Below, in pieces: positions 27,616-37,600 of a DNA stretch of 64,000 nucleotides. The notes beneath the pieces are model-generated. The model ran no database searches, was not told where the DNA came from, and was given only the letters and a program-made list of their open reading frames with translations. This stretch comes from Solea solea (taxonomy: Eukaryota > Chordata > Actinopteri > Pleuronectiformes > Soleidae): assembly GCF_958295425.1 (NCBI RefSeq), contig NC_081152.1, positions 22,886,015 to 22,950,014 on the forward strand. Direction: 5' to 3'. The translations under genes were made by a program, and so were the position numbers. Numbering within the stretch: position 1 is the first letter of the stretch; every line of letters starts with the position of its first letter.

Positions 27616-30046
27616 TACACACATCAGGAGAAATACACACATCCGGTCATGTGTGAGGTCACTGGTCAGAGTTAAAACAAATCTCTTAATGACTCCCAGC
27701 AGAGACAACATTAAGCTGCAGTCCTGCAGTTCAACATGATGCAAATACACTGGAAGTAAGCATTGATTTTCCCGTCATGTAAGGACCATTCAGCAGCACC
27801 AAATCCTTTTCCAGTCTTTTCCAATTAGCTTTCGTCCTGGGGAACACTGTCAATCCCCATCTGCTCATCTGCCTGTCAGTGGCTTCATTCCACTGGAGAG
27901 AGAGACAGAGAGAGACAGAGAGAGAGAGAGAGAGAGGAGAAAAGAGAAGGAAATAAGGGAGAGAGCAAGCAAGTGATGGATAATTCTGTGTTTGGCAGCT
28001 ATGGGCAAGAAGGCTTGGCAGATCTGTTCATAGTCAAAGCCAGAGGGAAGCGGAAGGACTCCCTGAGAGAGATACTGTTGTTTGGATGATAGAGTACGGC
28101 ACGATGCCCACTCATTCTCCCCACTGCCATTTATCACTGATAAAACAGGACTTTCTCTCCTCAATGCCTTTTGCCAAGGAAGTATGCAGATTTCTCATTT
28201 ATTTGTATATGTTATCTTTGTTTTTATTTGGGTTAGACTAACTGTAAGGGTCAGGGACTCAGCTGCAGATCCAGACTTGTCTAAAAGGATGTTCCGCTGA
28301 GTCTTTCACTCCAGAAGACATTAGATCTTGAAGTTGGCAGAGCCAGGTGGACATTGTGTACATTTGCGGTCTCATCATTCTCTTATAACGTCTGACACAC
28401 TTTAAAGCTCATCTATGGACACAACAGTCACAGTCACACAACAACTGCCCACATGCCACAGTAAACCACATTGTTACAAACATATACAGTAAACTAAGTC
28501 CAGCTTTCTTGTCCTCTCTCTCTTTGCTCATTGATGTTCCTCTTCATGCTGTATTTTAGAAGTTGTAGGACACCTGCTGTGAAGTGTGAGGAGGAAAATA
28601 AAAAAAACATACATTGTTATTGTATTGAGACAACTGAACACTATCATTCATACACATAGTCACACACAGATCAGTCATGCACACAAGTCACCATTGGCCA
28701 GTGAATGTGCCTCTGCATCTCTTTATGAGTGGTACTTTTTCTTTTGCTGCTGGTTTTTATCTGACAGCAGCAGTCGCTGAATCCACTTGTCCTGAGTCCG
28801 GCACAGTTGGGACTTTGCCTCCAGTGCATCGGCTCTCACATGAGGAATGAGTTTTTGATGAAATGGCTCACCATCTCAGGCCTGATGGAACAAAACTATG
28901 GGTTTACCCACTGTGATCTAATCCACAGCTGGGCCCAGACAGCGGCTGATGCAGTGGAGAGAGACAGAGACTGAAGGAACTGAGTAGAAATGATGTGGGA
29001 AAAAAAACAGGGAATTGAAGCAGAATGAAAAGGATGTAATCTGGAAGGAGAAACAGCATGAGAGGATCGTCTATTACAGAGGTCATATTTTACATATGTG
29101 TGTGTGTATGTGTATCTCAACCACCTTCAGCACACACATGAACAATGCCTTGCAGGCACAGTGGTGGGTCAGTCTGGTGAGTTTGAGGGCAAAAGAGAAT
29201 AAACATCAGTATAATAGCAGCGTCACATATGTGAAGAGCACAGTCTGCGATGACTCACTGGTGAGCTATAATGACCACAGATCACCATTAGTGAGGTGTG
29301 AGGTGAGCAGCATTGGCCCCGGGCCCCCACTTCCACAGAGGAGGTCCTTGCTCTCAGATCTGATGTGCATCTTCTCTGGGCTCCTACATGAAGATTGTAT
29401 CATCAATTACAATAAATACAATGGAAGCACAAACAACTCTATTTTTATCACCCTTCTTCATATCAAATGATCTTCTTTATATCATGAGCAGTGTAAGGAG
29501 AGGCTCGTTGAGTTGTGGCCTCAGATGTACTCTGAAGGGTGGGAGGGGCTTAGCCTCTCATGAGACAAGTAGGTGCTCAGATGCATCGAGGAGTTTGTGT
29601 TGACTTTGCCTCTTCCTCTGTTCTCACCACCTTATCTTTCTTTGTTCCTCTAACACTTAAAGCTGAGCTAATCTGCATATTTTCCCCAAATTTCCTCACA
29701 GACAAAGTGGGAATGTCTGCTCATTCTGTCTTTAAGAAATGAGTTTGAGTTTCTTTACATCGTTCATTCCTGAGCAAGAAACACACTGAAGAGCTTTGCT
29801 GCTTATTATAGTCAGCAGAGGAACACTGATTTCATTCATTTTCATAATGTTTTCTTATATTTTTATTATTTAAAGTTAAAAGAAAGAAAAATAACTTTCA
29901 GAACTTAAATTATATGAATGTTAGCGATGTTAGCGAGCGAGCTAACTTTGGGACTTTCTGCTCAAAGTTCTTCAAACTGAAGCATCTCAAAACCAGACCG
30001 CTATGAACCTCAAAACCTGTCTAATCTTAGAGAGAGAGAGTTTTAG
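27616..30046. other. Non-coding DNA
   Basis: No gene recognised. A (GA)n tract lies at about 27897-27936. The longest open frame (29015-29470) is low-complexity in content and has no visible domain. Confidence 0.45.
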
Positions 30047-30165
30047 TCCTCTATGGTCTTCTGTTGTCCTCTGTGGTCCTCTGTGGTCCTCTATGGTCTT
30101 CTGTTGTCCTCTGTGGTCCTCTATGGTCTTCTGTTGTGCTCTATGGTCCTCTGTGGTCCTCTATG
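30047..30165. repeat. 10-bp minisatellite (TGGTCCTCTG type), about 12 copies
   Basis: Units of ten bases alternate TGGTCCTCTG, TGGTCCTCTA, TGGTCTTCTG and TTGTCCTCTG, giving a weak 20-30-base higher order. The tract ends at CTCTATGATGC. Confidence 0.85.
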
Positions 30166-30700
30166 ATGCATCAGGGTGGTGATTGAGCAGGATCAGAAAA
30201 AACACAGTCTGACTGTAAATGTTTATGTGAGCAGAGTGAGTGTGTGTGTGTGTGTGTGTGTGCGTGTGTGATGCAACAAGCCTCAGACCAGATGAGCTGA
30301 TTTAAGATCCCAGTGGGATCATTATGGGATGGTGTGATGTGTTTTCTTCATTGACTCTGTGTGACTGACACTGGTTTTCTTCATTGACTCTGTGTGACTG
30401 ACACTGGTTAACCGGTTAACTGGTTAATTGGTTAACTGGTTAGCTGGATTCAGAATAAACATGTTACACGTTTACCAGAGATGCCTGTTGTTTTTTATCT
30501 GCTTGATTCTTATTTAGTCTTTTAAACATGTGAATGTGGTTGAGATGAGTCAGTGTACTTGCTTACCTGTGTGATGGGAGTTCTCTGTGCTGTTAATAGT
30601 ACCGTTTCCATGCTCCAAAGGCAGTAGTTAGAATTACATGGAGTCGAGGGGCTCTACTAAATAAAGCATTTCACTGGCTGAATTATTGAACAAACAGAGA
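30166..30700. repeat. Simple repeats: (TG)n, a 33-bp direct duplication and a (GGTTAAC)-rich tract
   Basis: (TG)n at 30238-30269; two exact 33-base copies starting TTTTCTTCATTGACTCTGTG at 30342 and 30375; then a run of GGTTAAC/GGTTAAT words to about 30447. No gene is seen. Confidence 0.75.
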
Positions 30701-30897
30701 TGTATACCTGCAGCAAAACAGCAGGAACTGATGCTCTATTTTTCAACAAGGGTGCAGAATCAGTCATGTATTAAATGATCTGTTCAAGCATAGAATACTG
30801 GACTATAAGTGTACATATACATATGTGGTGTAGAGTAAAATGACAGTCATGTACAGTAAACATGAGATATTAAGAGATGACGGATTACTGTCCAATA

Positions 30898-31131
30898 CTA
30901 TACATACCTGTTCTCCCTACCAAATGTTTGAATGATTGAATTCACAGTGGTTCTTCCAACATTTGGTTGCACCCTCCAAGCAGCCTCAGCCATTGTGAGG
31001 CCGTGATTGACAACATGGTCCACAACTGTAGCCCTAATTTCATTAGGACTCTGCATATGAATGATGCTGACCTTCCATTTCTGTGTCATAGAATTGTAGA
31101 AATGGTACACACTATGTTCTGCTTGGTTCAT
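30898..31131 (-). pseudogene. IS630/Tc1-like transposase, first-exon fragment
   Basis: Seventy-seven codons contain a helix-turn-helix reading SPNEIRATVVDHVVNHGLTM, AEAAWRVQPNVGRTTVNSII and QTFGRENR, the DNA-binding head of IS630/Tc1-type transposases found as multicopy genes in fish. The frame stops at YV because it runs into a donor-like AACAG|GTATGT on the minus strand at about 30903, so this looks like a coding exon ending at a splice site. No catalytic DDE exon is visible at lower coordinates. Ends and target duplication were not found. Confidence 0.6.
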
Positions 31132-32408
31132 ACATGGGTGCCAAGTGAGGGTTGAAGGGATTCATCCCTGAGTGACTGTGAACAAGTGGCTTGTCATTGG
31201 TTACAACTCCTCGTGAGTGAAAGCTGAATTTGATAACTAGTTCAACAATTCTGTATGTAATGACTCAAGCAATGAAATAAAGACTATTAGTTTTATTGGG
31301 AACGACTATTCAGCATCCATAAGTATAGTTCATTTTGACTGACATGACATAAGCAAATGATAATGTTATAAACAGCAGATAATTGTATGAAAGCAGCTGA
31401 TACATGAGGAAGGAGAAACTGCTACTAAGTTGCTCATTTAATAAAAGGTAAAAAAAGGTTTGCAAAAACAGAAAAATACATTCTTTATGATTCTTTACTT
31501 AAGTTTAGTAGAAAGTAGAACCTTTGTCACATAGTCTTAATCTTCCAGCACCAACTAATGTCAAATAATGACCAACTCATGAACTTGTGAATTAATTATT
31601 TGATCAAGTCTCAACAATAAAACTGTGTTTCCTCTTCAAAGGCAACAGTTTTTTTCATATGCACTGTAGTACTTCATCATTTGATAAAACACCACTTTTG
31701 TGAAGATGACTTGCCCTGCAGATATTATAGTGACTAAGTTACAACTACTCAACCGTAACCACTAAGACTTAGTCCTTGATCAGGTTTCCTGGTTAGGGGT
31801 TTGTTTATATACACAACTGACAACTGGACGCTCAAAAGCTCAAAAGGCTCAAACTAAACTTTAAATTTCTACCTTTAAATCAAAATGTAGATTCCTGTGA
31901 TCAGCCTGAGAATTCAAACAAAGCTATACTATTCAAAGAAAGGTATGAAGTCAGGTGCCAGATCTTTACTGCTGACATTTCCATCTAACTGTGAGAAACA
32001 CTGGCCACTGTAGATGCTAATTTAATGGTTTAGCACATAATTTGCCTTTCCAGTAAAACTTGACCGCTGCTATGAAGCCGTCGCGCTGCTTCACAGGTGC
32101 AGAGGAACAAAAGTTCTTTTGAATCACGTCATATACGCTTCAATAAAGAAGAAAATAAATAAATGCATGAACAGTTGGAGTCGTTCTGTAATAGCTCAGA
32201 GTTCTTGATGAGCTGCTTTTTCCTCAGCAGAAAATCCGCACTTCACATTTAAGTGAGAAGAGCATGCTGACAGGACGGGGATTTAATCTGCATATGACAA
32301 TTTCAGACCTGTCTTCAAATGTTGTTTATTTCAACAGAAATGTAAAAGTAATGTTGTCATAATTACCATGAAACTGTGAATGATGGTTATTACAATCACA
32401 TAGAAGCA
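31132..32408. other. Non-coding DNA, possibly remainder of the IS630-like element
   Basis: AT-rich sequence with no coding potential. Part of it may belong to the transposon carrying the fragment at 30898-31131, but I could not define its ends. Confidence 0.35.
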
Positions 32409-32444
32409 TTAAAGTGGACATATTATACCCTATTTCCCCCATTA

Positions 32445-32585
32445 CATTACATGTCATTTAGCAGACGCTTTTATCCAAAGCGACTTACAATGGAATCAAG
32501 TACAATTTAGCCAGGGGTGGAATCGAACTTGCGACCATGATGTCTTAGGTACACAAGGTAGGGTCTTAACCACTGAGCCACTCCA
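32445..32585 (-). mobile_element. tRNA-derived SINE inserted in the Kolobok-like element
   Basis: Inverted copy of the SINE at 13281-13424: the tail CATTACATGTCATTTAGCAG is at the left, and the tRNA-like head (complement of box A and box B) at the right. It is flanked by the 9-base direct repeat CCCCCATTA at 32436-32444 and 32586-32594, a textbook target duplication. The insertion is inside the transposon arm, so it is younger than the transposon. Confidence 0.88.
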
Positions 32586-32987
32586 CCCCCATTAAAATAG
32601 TTCCCTGGTGTCCTAATGAACATGTCAGTGACATGCCTTGGTCAAAATACCATAAGGATGAAGCATCATAGCAGTTCAATAACCCTGCTAAACCCGCCCC
32701 TTTCAGAACGCTCGGTTTTCGTGCATGGTCCTTTTATATGCAAATGAGACACAGGCAAACACACACCCACTTCTTCCAGGGGGTTTCTGATTTGTCCTCG
32801 TTACAGCGCTTTACAGCTCTATTCGTCTCCCCCTTCCTCAACTAGTTCACTGACAATATCAACATGGCAGCGTGCGCAGAAAACAGCGAGAGTGCCGTCA
32901 CAGGAAGAGACGTCCTACATAAGGATCGAGCCGAACACTGACGAACTGTAAATCAGTTAAAAACACATAGGAACAGCACCGCTGATC

Positions 32988-33131
32988 GCCACCGCTGATC
33001 GCCAGCGGCGCGCGGCGAGCTGAATAAACTGCCGCTGTATGTGTCTGTATCAGACTCCTCGCCACCGCTGATCGCCACATACAGCGGCAGTTTAGGCAGA
33101 TCGCCGCTCGCCGCTGGCGATCAGCGGTGGC
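32988..33131. repeat. Nested inverted repeat of GATCGCCAGCGG words
   Basis: Two perfect arm pairs are stacked: 32988-33010 with 33109-33131 (23 bases) and 33025-33043 with 33076-33094 (19 bases). Extra partial copies of CACCGCTGATCGCC lie at 32978, 33064 and 33221. It sits inside the Kolobok-like element and could form a long hairpin. Confidence 0.88.
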
Positions 33132-33338
33132 GAGGTCTCCGGAGCACAGTCAGTGCTGTCCCTAAGTCTTTTTAACGGATTTTCACAGAGAGTGCAGCAC
33201 CGACGAACAGAGAGTGCAGCACCGCTGATCGCCAGCTGCTGTATGTGACTGTGCTCCGGTCATGGAGGACGTACTGAACAAATATCTTTAATTAGGACGT
33301 GTCAGAATGGTCAGTTATGACCTCTCTTTGACCTTTTG

Positions 33339-33566
33339 TTAACAATGTGTGTGTTTGTACGTTGGTGAAATACGGTCGCTGACTAAATACAGCGACCGCT
33401 GGCCGCAGTCTGATGTGAAGTGGTGCGAACACACGAACACACGTTTGCTGACTTTATCCGGCACATTAGCTTCATATATAAAATCCTCTGAGGCTGGAAG
33501 TTTGTGTAAAACACTGTGCTCCACTGTGCAGCCACCAACAGCACACTTGTCCCTCCGCGTTGACAT
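33339..33566 (-). pseudogene. THAP-domain fragment of the Kolobok-like transposase
   Basis: The minus-strand frame from the Met at about 33566 reads RDKCAVGGCTVEHSVLHKLP and later VFVCSHHFTSDC, the C2CH zinc-ligand pattern (C-x3/4-C, then C-x2-H) of THAP DNA-binding domains. Between them the segment that usually carries the invariant Trp is shortened (SEDFIYEANVP), so the domain is damaged. The frame then runs into a perfect inverted repeat (33373-33398) and unrelated residues. No catalytic domain follows. Confidence 0.7.
33373..33398. repeat. Perfect 9-bp-arm hairpin
   Basis: CGGTCGCTG and CAGCGACCG flank an eight-base spacer. It lies where the THAP-like reading frame loses family resemblance, so it may mark a small deletion or rearrangement. 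Confidence 0.7.
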
Positions 33567-33740
33567 AATACCGCTCTTCCTCCCTCGCCTGCACTCTCGC
33601 AGGGACAAGGTGGAGCTAAGGTGGAGCTCTCGAAGTAAACTTACTGGTGGGCGGTAACATTCGCGGTGAAATGCGCATGCTGCCGTCATAAGCGCAGGGA
33701 ATTCAACATCGAGTGTTTTATCGCCTGTACTTACACTAAG

Positions 33741-34133
33741 TGTAGAACTTTCTAGCAGGCAAAGCTATTTGTCTTTCATTCTATTTATCTGTTCATTGTT
33801 GTAACTGGTATCAAAGCACCGTTGCCTTTAAAGTGCCTTTAAGGTGCATCGTCAAAGCCATGTTTTGTTATGTATTGCTTTCGTATGTGCCTTTGTAAAT
33901 CCATCTATCATCAGAACCTGTACGACTTGTCGGTTTTATAACCTGACTGACTCTCTAACTGACTGTGGTTAGTAGCTAACAAACTGTCTAACTGCTAACT
34001 GACTGCTGCTTAACCGTGTATGTGGAATAAACCTTCAGAAAGACAGTCGAGTTGTGCCCGCCGTACTTGTTCTGGTTACCCTTTCCAGAGGGGAGTATTG
34101 AGCTGGAAAGACCAACCAGCAGAAATCTGGACA
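33741..34133 (+). repeat. 5' LTR
   Basis: Starts TGTAGAACTTTCTAGCAGGC and ends GAAATCTGGACA. A TATA-like TTTTATAA lies at 33935-33942 and AATAAA at 34026-34031, giving a plausible U3-R-U5 order. A candidate primer site beginning TTGGCAACG is at 34149, about 15 bases after the LTR, though no tRNA match is proven. Confidence 0.95.
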
Positions 34134-34247
34134 GTTATAAAACCGTTGTTGGCAACGTATCAGTGCAGTACGGACAGCCGAGCGGAGGACGACAATCGTG
34201 GAGCACCAGGACGCTGGTGAAGCGAATCAGTCGTGAATTACTAAAGA

Positions 34248-34508
34248 GCTGGAACAGAAGAGCCAACGCAGCCGTGAATAAGGTTGTGCACTTGGAATCC
34301 AGAGCTCTTCTGGGCGAAGAGCCTCACAGAGGAGAAGCTGGAACAGAAGAGCCAACGCAGCCGTGAATAAGGTTGCGCACTTGGAATTCAGAGCTCTTCT
34401 GGGCGAAGAGCCTCACGGAGGAGAAGCTGGAACAGAAGAGCCAACGCAGCCGTGAATAAGGTTGTGCACTTGGAATTCAGAGCTCTTCTGGGCGAAGAGC
34501 CTCACAGA
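34248..34508. repeat. 89-bp tandem repeat, three copies, in the LTR-element leader
   Basis: Units start GCTGGAACAGAAGAGCCAAC at 34248, 34337 and 34426. Copies differ at only a few positions (for example AATCCAG versus AATTCAG). The array lies between the 5' LTR and the start codon, in the presumed packaging/leader region. Confidence 0.92.
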
Positions 34509-34666
34509 CTGTGACATTGAGACGTCGACAGTTGGGGGCGTTGACATTCGTGTGTCAAAAAGACGTGTCGTTTGCAAAGAACTGAATCCTTTGAACAAGT
34601 CACTGGCAACGAACCAGAGAGTCAAATCATTTGAACAATTCCAATTCCGGAGTTCAAAGAACAAAA

Positions 34667-37600
34667 ATGGCAGACAACAAGCCAGACCTGGAAGACCTAA
34701 AACGGAAGCGATCAAATGCACAGCGGAGCCTAACGACGCGTATAAACTGCCTTAATTTCAGAGCTGGTCGTCTAGGCACAGGAAAATTGTCGCAAGAGTT
34801 GGAAGGGTTGAAAAACGACTATGATACTTTCGTCTGCGCCTGCAGTGAATATATCGAAGAACTGGAACAGATAGACTCAACGGACGACAACTGTGAGTTA
34901 AGAGACACTCTGACAAAGAGGGACGCCATTGGGCAAAGGTACCATGAGACAATGGAAATGTTGTGGTTTAAGGATGCTGAGCCAGAAATAAGCACCCTTG
35001 TGGCACGGTTCAATTTAGCTTTCGACCAGGCCGAGGTACTCGGCAGGAAAAGCGCACTACAGCGGTGTCAGCAAGAGGCCAGAAGGAAGGGACTGGATCA
35101 GGAACTCCACGAACTCAGAGACACTGTGCATGTTTGGAGAGACTATCAGCCATATGGGAAAGAAAAGTGGAGACTCCTTTTAACATTGGAAATTAAAAAG
35201 GAGGAACTGATGGATGAGTGGTCATGCTGCCGGGATAACAAACGGGGAGATGGGCATACCCGACCAGTAGCTCGTGCTAGTACCACCCCACCTGTTCGCA
35301 CCCACTCGGCTATTAGGCAGGGCACCGTAGCTGGCACCAGTCCCCCTCATCAACCTCCTCAACAGCCTCAACAACCTACCAATGGACCCACTGTCAGCTT
35401 TACTCAGCCTCCAACCCTCACCAGTACACCACCGAGGTTTCACACTGCTCCCACCAACACCAGCATGGGACAAAGGGGAACTGTGCCCACCAGCAACTTT
35501 GGTACAGTCACAGGGGGAGAAGACAGCTCTCAGTGGGCCCGACCCAAAGCAAAGATCACTCCGATTAGCTTGCCTAAGATTTCTGGGAGCAGGACGGCTG
35601 ACTGGGAGAGTATCCAGGCGCAAGCGGGTCCCACAGAGTCCTTTGAAGAAGAGCAGAAGAGACTGAAGGGTCAAGTGACAGAGTTACAGAAAGTAACGGA
35701 AGTCAATGTCAAGAAGGTAGAGGAGCAGAGTAAACTGAGGGCCGAGATGCCTGAGCTGCTGAGCTCTGAAAGGACCCAAACTGCAGAGCTGCAGGGGACC
35801 TTGGTGCAAAGTCAGGAGAATCTCACTGAGCTTCAGTCTGACTTCTACCAGAAAGAGTCAGAAGAAGAAGAGTCTACCCTGCATCAAGACCTCAAGGCAC
35901 CAGAAGAGACCAGAACTGCAGAGCTGCAGGAGACCTTGGTGCAAAATCAGGAGAATCTCACTGAGCTTCAGTCTGACTTCTACCAGAAAGAGTCAGAAGA
36001 GTCTACTCTGCATCAAGACCTCAAGGCACCAGAAGAAAGACTGAGCTTAGCACAGGAGGACTTGGCTACCAACACCAGCCAACTCCTGCTAACCACACCA
36101 CTGCTAACTCCAAACCAGACAGGTTTGGAGGCTCAGACAAAGGAACTGAAGAGAAGCCACAGCTCATTGGAGCCAGAGCTCACTGAACAAGAGCAGAAGC
36201 ACCTGGTGATACTGCCTTTAGAGAGCAGACTTTCTGAGAAAATGCTAACACAGTGGCTTGCGCATGGGAGCAGCCCCAAGAACTATGCCTTCCAGGGAAA
36301 CCATTTCGAGAAGCTCTTATTGTTCCTGGCGCCTTTCCTGAAAGGCCAAAAGTCATTACCCACAAGAGTAGAGCTTTTGAAGTTCAGTGAGCCAATCCCC
36401 ATTTACATTTCTGAGAGACCCAGCTACCATGAGAAGCCGGTCGACTGGAGGAGGATCCTAGAGGGAGTGGAGAAGATCCTGAAAGCAAGGGGCTTCTACC
36501 TCAAGCCCTGGGTCCGGTCTGGTCAAAGTGGGAGGAAGGACGAGGCAAAGCCTGACCAAATGACTCTACTTACTGAAGGAGAAGTGGATGTAAAAGCACC
36601 AAACCCATTAACTCGTCGCGTCCTACTGAGCCAGATCACTGGATTGTACGACCCAAACGATCTAACAACACCTGTGGAGCAAAAAGGTGTGATTCCAGTG
36701 AGGAAGGCCTCCCAGGAGGCTGGCAAGTTCACTAAGGACACTTGGGATGAGTCCCTCTCTGACGAACTCCGAGGGAAACCGATCGAGCTGTTCAAGGAGT
36801 ACACTCGCTTGGGGAGCATCAAGTTCCACAGAAACCTCACACCCTCCAGCTGGAGGGGCAAGCCCTGGGGAATCACATTCTCTGACGGAAGCTGTGAATC
36901 TTACGGCGCCATACTGTACCTGCGATGGGAAACGTCAGATGGTGTAGTTACCCGGTTGGTGGACTCAAAGGCCAAGTTAACCCCCTTAAACCAAAAAGGC
37001 GATGCAGTCGAAGTCAAAATCTGTGGGGCTGTCTTCGCCGCACGCCTGAAGGAATACATGCTGAAGCATGGGAGATTGACTGTGGGAAAGTGGTATCACT
37101 TCATAGACATTCAGACAGTGCTGGGAGCCATCCAGCGAGACAGTTACAGATTTCAAACATTCTTTGCAGATAGAGTCGGAGAGATCCAGAAGGCTGGGCC
37201 CGTAACTGATTGGTGGTGGATCCCAGGTGAAGTCAACGTCGCTGATCTTATCACGAGAGGGTGTTCACCCGAGCGACTAGACGAAAACTCCGCGTGGCAG
37301 AAGGGTCCCGAGTTCCTGTCTAGTCCAGTTGAAGATTGGCCTATGAAATCTGCCACAAAAGTGGCAGCTGATGCTACAGAGACAGTGAGTAAACTCCAGA
37401 AGAAAGACTTTGCAGCAGCCCTCACCAGAACCCAAGCGCAGAAGTTGTTAAATTCCGGTGGTGAAGGCCGGAATTTCACAGATGGAGTTAGCAAGTCTCT
37501 AGCAGGGCTCCAGTCGGAGCCAAAATCGATCCCTGTTGAGACCAAGAAAGATGAGACACTGTGGGGAGCCGCACTCATGGGTCTGAAAAGGTACAACCCT

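Noticed and set aside
33500..33740. Interpretation of the THAP frame as a host THAP gene
   Set aside because: It lies between Kolobok-type ends with TTAA duplications, its zinc-binding domain is shortened, and no further exons are seen; a transposon origin is simpler.
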